From Purshia tridentata (lineage: Eukaryota; Streptophyta; Magnoliopsida; Rosales; Rosaceae), in NCBI GenBank assembly GCA_003254885.1, contig QANT01007881.1, forward strand, positions 51,175 to 115,174: DNA of 64,000 nt. Reading direction: 5' to 3'. The notes beneath the pieces were generated by a model. That model made no database searches, had not been told where the DNA came from, and saw nothing but the letters and a program-made list of their open reading frames with translations. Positions 57,269 to 64,000 of the stretch are shown one piece after another. The first letter of the stretch is position 1; each line of letters begins with the position of its first letter. A program made the translations under genes and the position numbers.

Positions 57269-57556
57269 TCTATATATATATATATAAAGCCAAAGGGGAG
57301 TAGAATGGTTAAATTTATAATTTTCAAAATTACCCTCATTTACAATTAGGTATTGATAACATTATTTATTAACAAACAATAAAAAGGTAAAATAGAATAA
57401 TTAGAGTTAAAAATAAAAAAATAAAAAATTGCACCCTTATTTTTAGCAACTCACTTTTCCACTACCATTATTTTACTACAAATAAATTATTAAAAATTTT
57501 AATTCAATATTTAGAAAGGTCAATTGCCACGTGCAATGCGCGTGGCAAGAGACTAG
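57269..57556 (+). mobile_element. Short non-autonomous Helitron (288 bp)
   Basis: It starts TC (TCTATATATATATATATAAA) after A and ends CTAG before T, the A|TC...CTRR|T arrangement of Helitrons. A GC-rich hairpin (GCCACG, 9-nt loop, CGTGGC, 57526-57546) sits 6 bp before the terminal CTAG, as expected. No target-site duplication or terminal inverted repeat is needed. It has no Rep/helicase. Confidence 0.8.
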
Positions 57557-58664
57557 TAATCAATAATGCTATATGGAGAAAAACTTGGGTAGGGAGTTTC
57601 TTGCCACCTCACCTTGCTAAGTGGCACAACTACCCATTTAAACATTTCCACATGTTTAAATTTAATTATCACTTTTATTTTCTTTTCTCTAACCCCAATT
57701 TATAATCCTTTTAAAAATTTTTCACAAGTAAATAAAATAGCAAATTACATTTAAATAAATAAAATAGTTCAATATTACATAATGGTTCATGTAAATTTTC
57801 TTTTTCTATAAAGATCAATGTTTTTTGAAAATTATATCTCACTTTAGTCACTAAGTTCAATCCACTTGATGATGTCATGTATTTTGATGCATTGAAAAAT
57901 ACCAATTTGGCCATCCATTTTTTTCATTACTTATTAGTGTAAAATTATAATGTTGCCCTTAATTTAGTTTAGAGTATAGAAATGTGATGTATGATATAGG
58001 AATGGAGTGCAATGTATATAAATGAGATTTAGGGTTTATAAATGTAGTTCAGGGTTTAGAATTAAGGTTATGGAGCTTATGGTGTGATGCCCCGAGACCA
58101 CCACGTCACAGGGGCACCCATTCTAGAAATCACAATAATATAATACTTTCTTTCTGATGTAGAACGGATGGCGATCCAGTTTGAATAGCAGCTTGAATGA
58201 CGAAAACGAGGAAAATTATTTCTACTAGACTTTGCTTCAGAGCCCGAATATAGTCGATTTACATATCAAATCGAAGGGAATCACGCCACGATTCCAACTC
58301 ATTGTTATAGCTAAGACTAATAGGCCTTTTTAGCCTTCCGAGGTTGTTTAGGGCCTCAAAACTGCATTTGAAGTTTTGGACCATTTTATTTATTTTTCCT
58401 TTTATTTTATTTGGGTTTTTTTTGGCCCTCGGGCCTTAATTATGAGTTCGTTTAGCCCTAGGGTTTCCTAAAAACGTACTTAAGGGTTTTTCCTAAGTTG
58501 ATTTGGGACTTTTTTTGGACAATTATTGAATAAATATTGAGTTTTCTCTCAATTTTCCTGGTGGATTCCAGATTTCTTATTCTTTTAGGTTTACGCTTGT
58601 AAATCTTGGTCTCTTGCGCTGCATCACTTTCGCTAAGTATCACATTATCAAGCTTCCTACAATG
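57557..58664. other. Unclassified AT-rich sequence, no gene
   Basis: A change in composition at about 58084 (TGATGCCCCGAGACCACCAC) looks like the start of another LTR-like element, but no matching end is found. No gene is seen. Confidence 0.4.
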
Positions 58665-58951
58665 AGATAAACTTATTTAAAATTTTCATTCAAGTTGGAC
58701 CAAAGTATAGAAATTACAGCGGAAAGTATTTTTGAATAATACCTCAAAATATTAGTAATAAACAAAAATATAAAACCAACTAGTGAGGGTTATGAGTTTC
58801 AAACAAGATAAACATGTTTAAAAATTACGTCTATGTTGGACCATAGTAGAAATTACAGTGGAAAGTATTTCTGAATAACACCTCAAAATATTATTAATAA
58901 ACAGAATTATAAAACCAACATATGAGGGTCATGAGTTTCAAATACAGATAA
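58665..58951. repeat. 142-bp tandem repeat, 2 copies
   Basis: The unit starting GATAAACTTATTTAAAATTT at 58665 recurs from 58807 (GATAAACATGTTTAAAAATT) at perhaps 85-90% identity, and a third start (GATAAACCTA) follows at 58947. The copies are diverged, so it is an old duplication. Confidence 0.8.
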
Positions 58952-60719
58952 ACCTACTAAAGCATTAACTAGATTGTAACGACCCGTACTCTATAAGGTA
59001 AAATATTTTTTTAATTTTAATTTGGTCTTTGGGGCCTAAAGTTGACTTTGGATTCGAATAAGATTTGATGTTTGACCTTGGGTTCGTTAGGAAGGCATTG
59101 GGCTTACGAGTTTTTAGACATGCGGCATGTCCCGTTTGGAGGGACGGTTTGAAAATTTTGTACGTGGCAAAGGACCCAAAAGTTGACTTTTTAAATTATA
59201 GGGCCCTTGGAGTAGACTTTGACATGGTTAAGTAGAGCTTGACTCCACGAGTTCGTAGACACGAAGTATGCGTCAAACGGAGTTACGATTTGTGAGTTAT
59301 GGATGAGTGAAGTGACTGGCAAAATCGTAAATAAGGTGACTTAGCCCTTAAAGACTCCAGATTTTTCTGGAACCTTCCCCCTTCTATTTTTCTCTCTCTT
59401 CTTCCCCCCTCAGCCTGCAGACCCCCTTCTTTCTCACTTCTCCTGCGCGCGACACCCCTCCCCCTCCCGTCCAGCTGCTTCCGACCAAAACCCAACCGCC
59501 GGCAGACCTCCTCCTGCCGACGCCAGCCGGCCACGACCCCACGATGCCGACCACCAGTCCTGCGCGTGCTGTTGCTCGAAAAGAACACCACAAGCCGCCG
59601 CTTCTTCCAGTTTTTCCGGCCAGTTTACGGCGCCTCTTCTGCCCGTTTAGGTGGGTTTCCTCCCTCTTTCTTCCATCATTTAAATTATCTTAGATTTGGG
59701 CTGCCAATTGGGATTAATTTGGACATGGGAAAATTTGAGATTTAAACCCCAAATTGGAAAATTTGTAATTTGTAGCTTGGGGTGCGAATTGTGGTCGGTT
59801 TAACTAATTTCCAACCTTAGGAAATCTTAATTTCGGTTTAGAACCTTGGGCTTTAAGGAAAAATGGAAGAAATTGGAAATTGGTGGATGAGAGCTTGGCT
59901 ATTTCGGGTGGCTGCTCAAAAATTTGAGGGTTTGGCATGACTTAGCAATATTTTAGCCAATTCCCATCATTCAGGAACCTAATCCGGAGTTTGGATCGAT
60001 GGGTCCGAAAGAAAAGACAGAAATTGTGAATTTGGGGCTGGAAAGCACCACTTTATTTGGGGTTGAGATTAATCCGACCCTTTAATCACAAAATTTAGGA
60101 ATTATCGTTGATTTTAGAATTTTATTGGATGGGTTATTAACTTGGGTTGTATAGAAAAGATCGAGGTTAACGAAATCCCAAATTATAGTCGTAAACAGAC
60201 ACTTTAAACGTGGGGACTAATGGCGTATTTATCTTTTTCTTATAGGGACTACACCCGAGATTGAGGGCGACCCAGCCGAGCAACGAGACTAGACTCCTTG
60301 ACAGTGAGTGGACTTTGTTTTATTTAAAGTTTATTTAATTCTACAGTCGAACTTTATTCTTCTTGTGAGTTGCTTGGTCATGAATTTCATTTATCAATAT
60401 TGATTTCGGGATCTCGAAAGTTATTAAATGTGTTAGACAGATTGATATTTCTTATCAATTTATTTATGTTTGAGGTTCTGTGAAAATAATTTTTAAGTAA
60501 GGTTTCCTTGAACAATTATCGATTTCTCCATAATTCTAAAAAAGTTTTTAATGGAATTATTCAATTTCGATGTGAATGATTGAGGACGGTTGGTTTTGGA
60601 TTTTATTAAGCACCCATTTAGTACCCGTCCTGTATATTGGAATTATATAGGTCTTTGGGACCCATCACGACATACACATAGGCTTTGGGCCGTGTGCCGG
60701 GATGCTTTGCCCTTTGAGG

Positions 60720-60860
60720 GTGGCCCTGCGTGCACGTATGACAGTTTGTTGGCCCTGCATGTGTATGACAGACTCCGGCTCTGCACATGTACGGCAGGAT
60801 ATCGCCCTGCATGCGTACGGCAGGCTGTGAGCCCTACGCATGTACGGCAGGCTAAACGGG
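60720..60860 (+). repeat. GC-rich minisatellite in LTR-1 copy D
   Basis: Five units with (G/C)(C/G)ATG(C/T)GTA(C/T)G(A/G)CAG cores at the same place as in copies A and B. The flanking inverted repeat here is GACATACAC... / ...GTGTGCCGGGATG (60669-60705). Confidence 0.85.
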
Positions 60861-61286
60861 TAAATTGGGAGCAAATAAAGTATTTGATTCAAATCTTAAG
60901 ATTTTACTTATGTGGGAAAACCTTGTTTTTTTGCATGATTTAATTTCCGTTCTTTTAAAACGAGTAATCGCAAAGTATTTTTACTAGCTATTGCAAATGA
61001 TTGATAAAGGAAATTATTAAATCCATTTTAAAAACTAGGGGTTTTCATGCGGACCATGTGAGGCTTTTGTGTAAATTTTTGGTTGATTTTAAAAGCTTAT
61101 TTTACTTTGTCCACTCACTGGGTTATCTCACTTTTTCCTTTGTGTTGCCTTTTTTTAAATTTCCCCCAGGTAACTGCGGTGGTCCAGTCGAACAGTGATA
61201 CGTCGAGGATATCCTAGATACTTTTGAAAATTTGTAAATCCTCTTCTGTTGTTCTTAATTAGTTATACTACTTAAGGTGGTAGATT

Positions 61287-61291
61287 GTAAT
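61287..61291. repeat. Target-site duplication, left copy (GTAAT)
   Basis: GTAAT precedes copy E and is repeated exactly at 63966-63970. Confidence 0.9.
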
Positions 61292-63965
61292 TGACAGGAC
61301 CCACCCCGAATTCCACCCTGGAACCTGGAGTGATCCTGCAGGCATCCAATATCAAGGAAAATCCTACCGAAATTTCGGCAAAACCTCCCCTGAAATTGGA
61401 CGAACCCTTTTTCTCCACGAGACCTGTAAATGCACTTCTAAGTACCACAGCTCCTCTACCACAATCCAAAGGGTCTCCGACCCAACTCTCAAAACCATTT
61501 AATTAAGTTTTCAATGGGTTACCAGAGCTGCACTACAAAATTTATTGAGAATATAAAATTTACAAGAATCATTGGTTCCTACGAATTCCAAAGATTTGCT
61601 AAACTGCCTCGACGTCTTCGACTCGACCGTTCCACCGCTACAACCTGGGGGAAAATTTAAAATAACAACAAAGATAAACCTAGTGAGATGACTCAGTGAG
61701 TGGACATAAATCAAGATAAATATTAATAAACCTTTACTTTGAAGTTTCTTAGAATTTCACAAACTTTCCTTGAAATCCCCCAGTTTTAAAATAACTTTCA
61801 TAAAATCCACTGAAAACTCTGTTCTAAACTTTCGCATCTGAAATCCGTTTTGAAAACTTTGATAAATTGATAAAATTGGTCAAGCTCTCAAATATTAATT
61901 AAGAACTGAAATTTGTCTCAACTAAGAATTTATTTTGTAAGCTGTTTTCACAAAGAAGCCTCTCACCCAACAGTTACCCATCGAACCTGCCGTACATGCG
62001 CAGGGCCCACAACCTGCCATACGCATGCAGGGCCAATAATCCTGCCGTACATGCGCAGGGCCTACAACCTGCCGTACGCATGCAGGGCCAATATCCTGCC
62101 GTACATGTGCAGAGCCAGGGTCGGTCATACACATGCAGGGCCAATATATTGCCGTACGTGCACGCAGGGCCGCCCCCAAAGGGCAAAGCATCCCGACACA
62201 CGGCCCAAAGCCTATGTGTGTGCTGTGATGGGTCCCAAAGACCTATTAAAGTTGATCATTTGAAGGGTACTGCGAAGGGTGGTTTGAAAATCCTTTTTCC
62301 CATAAAGCTCTTTCCGCCCATAAAAACATAAAAACTTTCTAATATTGTGAAATCCTTATAAAATCCCTTTTTCGATAACCAAACCCGTAATATTTCACGA
62401 TACGAATAAACCAAATACATTTACTCGAGAAACCAAAACATTCCCAAAATCTAATGGCTAGATAAATCGTCATGAAAAATAGTTATCAAGCACCTCAAAT
62501 TTATTTCTAAGTATTAATTCTCAAACCATGCTCGAGAATCAAATAATAATTCTCAATTAATAATATTCAATTAAAACTCAATTAAATATAAATACAAACA
62601 AAATCATGAAATTCATAAAGAATTCATAAACCAAGTTTAAGAAACGAAGTCCACTCACAGTCAAGGAGTCTAGTCTCGTTGCTCGGCTGGGTCGCTCTCA
62701 ATCTCGGGTGTCGTCCCTATAAGAAAAAAATACGTCATTAGTTCCCTCATTTAAAGTGTCCGTCTATGTCTAAAATTTGGGGTTTCGCTAACCTAAGTCT
62801 TTTCTATACCACCCAAGTTAATAGCCCGCTTAATAAAGTCTAAACTCCACGACGATTTCTAAATTCCACGATTAATGGGTCGGACTAACCTCAACCCCAA
62901 ACAAAGTGGCGTTTTCGACCCCAATTTCACCATTTCCGCCTTTTCCTTCTAACCCATCATTCCACACTCCAGATTAGATTTCTAAACGATGGTAATTAGC
63001 TAAAATATCACAAATTCATGCCAAATCCCCAATTTTCGAGCAACCACCTGAAGTGGCCAAGCCTCCTCCACCAATTCCCAATTTTCTTCCATTTTTCCTT
63101 AAAGCCCAAGGTTCTAAACCACAATTAACATGCCCTAAGGTTGGAAATTAGTAAATTCAACCCCAATTTCGCACCCCAAGCCACTAATTTCCGATTTTCA
63201 GATTTGGGGTTTAAATCCCAATTTCTTCTCATGTCTCAATTTATTCAATTTGACAGCCCAATCTAAGGTAATTAAATACTAGAAGGAGGGAGGAAACCCA
63301 CCTAAATGGGCAAGAAAATCGCCGGAAAACTGGAATTTGCTGCAGCTGTGGCTTCTCTCCGTGCAGCGGCGCATGCAGGCGCTGGAGGTGGCGTCGTGGG
63401 TCGTGGCGGGCTGGCGACGGCGGGAGGAACCTTGGTCGGCGGCTGGTGTTGGTCGGGAATTGGCTGGACGGGAGGGGAAGGGTACCACATGCAGGGAAAG
63501 GGGAGAAACTGGTCTGCGGGCTGGGAGGGGGAGAAAGGAAGAAAAAAGGGTGGGGGACTGTTCCAGAAAATTCTGGAAATTTTTTTAAACTAAGTCCCTT
63601 TATTTACAATTTTGCCACTCCCTTTCCACGTACATAACTTACAAACCGTAACTTCGTTTGACGCATACTTTGTGTCTACGAACTCGTGGAGCCGAGCTCT
63701 ACTTAACCATGTCAAAGTCCACTCCAAGGGCCCTATAATTCAAAACGTCAACTTTTGGGTCCTTTGCCACGTACAAAATTTTCAAACCGTCCCTCCAAAC
63801 GGGACATGCCGCATGTCTATGAACTCGTGAGCCCAAGACCTTCCTAATGGATCCAAAGTCAAACATCCAATCTCATCCAAATCCAAAGTCAACTTTTGGC
63901 CCCAAAACCATGTTAAAATTAAATAAATAAAAAAATTTGTACCTTACGGAGTACGGGTCGTTACA
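61292..63965 (-). mobile_element. LTR family 1, copy E (solo LTR nested in copy D)
   Basis: It reads TGACAGGACCC...GTACGGGTCGTTACA on the plus strand and is 2,674 bp. A perfect GTAAT duplication flanks it, and copy D continues on the far side, so this is a complete solo LTR in a head-to-head nested position. The minisatellite is at 61985-62175. ORFs at 61913-62331 are minisatellite translations, and those at 63279-63637 are leader. Confidence 0.93.
61985..62175 (-). repeat. GC-rich minisatellite in LTR-1 copy E
   Basis: Seven units (CCTGCCGTACATGCGCAGGG, CCTGCCGTACGCATGCAGGG alternating with spacers (C/T)ACAA and CAATAT), the longest and best-preserved version in the window. Confidence 0.88.
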
Positions 63966-64000
63966 GTAATGATGTATATAACACTTTTAGTAGTAAACGT
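63966..64000 (+). mobile_element. LTR family 1, copy D continued (right side)
   Basis: After the second GTAAT the sequence continues as the same LTR and runs off the window edge. Confidence 0.7.

Larger units (their letters stand above)
58975..61291 (+). mobile_element. LTR family 1, copy D (interrupted)
   Basis: It starts TGTAACGACCCGTACTC and follows the LTR-1 organisation: duplicated module (59040-59310), leader with CCTGCGCGCGACACCC-type sequence (59400-59650), AT-rich middle and minisatellite (60720-60860). It is broken at 61291 by insertion of copy E, and resumes at 63966 to the window end. ORFs at 59283-59593 and 60590-60943 are leader or minisatellite translations. Confidence 0.85.

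Noticed and set aside
58084-58664. LTR start at TGATGCCCCGAGACC
   Set aside because: No matching 3' end, second LTR or target-site duplication could be found.
61913-62331. Cysteine/arginine-rich ORFs (CRANNLPYMRRAH type) as a novel small protein
   Set aside because: They are translations of the GC-rich minisatellite and occur in every LTR-1 copy, in several frames and on both strands.
1-64000. tRNA or rRNA genes
   Set aside because: No cloverleaf-like sequence with box A/B or conserved rRNA motif was noticed; the only tRNA-related match is the copia primer-binding site.

Overview
This is plant nuclear DNA, almost certainly from a eudicot. The evidence is two intron-containing plant host genes (a chloroplast NDH-complex subunit and a plant-type KASH nuclear-envelope protein), plant-type Ty1/copia, LINE, CACTA and Helitron remnants, and a satellite with a monomer of about 150 bp. 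The transposon density and the satellite suggest heterochromatin or a pericentromeric margin. I could not fix the species from the sequence alone.

Layout. 0.8-2.5 kb is a solo LTR of a Sirevirus-like copia element. 3.1-8.3 kb holds two head-to-tail copies of a large LTR (LTR family 1, about 2.7-2.9 kb, starting TGTAACGACCCGTACC and ending GGGTCCTGTCA). 8.6-9.2 kb is a foldback (long inverted repeat) element. 10.3-10.8 kb is a piece of a second LTR family (family 2), and 10.8-12.9 kb is another LTR-like block. 12.9-18.5 kb is satellite array 1. 18.5-21.7 kb is a family-1 LTR on the minus strand with odd duplicated ends. 21.7-21.9 kb is a CACTA transposase fragment. 22.6-29.6 kb is a minus-strand LINE whose reverse transcriptase is split by a complete family-2 solo LTR with a perfect 5-bp target-site duplication. 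29.6-35.7 kb is satellite array 2, with a higher-order repeat of about 1.81 kb (12 monomers). 35.7-47.3 kb is a Sirevirus-like copia element on the minus strand: intact pol, gag broken by a tandem duplication, an env-like third ORF with one in-frame stop, and an abnormal 5' LTR end.

48.5-53.7 kb is the only host gene island: an NDF5/PnsB2-like gene (3 exons, plus strand) converging on a SINE1/SINE2-like gene (minus strand, with a 5'UTR intron). 53.7-59 kb is AT-rich, with an old LTR remnant, a short non-autonomous Helitron and small tandem duplications. 59-64 kb is a family-1 LTR on the plus strand into which a second family-1 solo LTR has jumped on the minus strand, flanked by a perfect GTAAT duplication.

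The two host genes are unrelated in function: one acts in photosynthetic cyclic electron flow at the thylakoid, the other links actin to the nuclear envelope. They only share a 3' intergenic space. Nothing here looks like a new multi-gene system. The most interesting signals are structural: the satellite with a dyad in most monomers and a 12-mer higher-order repeat, LTR modules and a minisatellite shared across LTR copies, a palindrome-rich LTR, and a series of direct duplications (three of them abutting single N bases) that suggest unmerged assembly overlaps.
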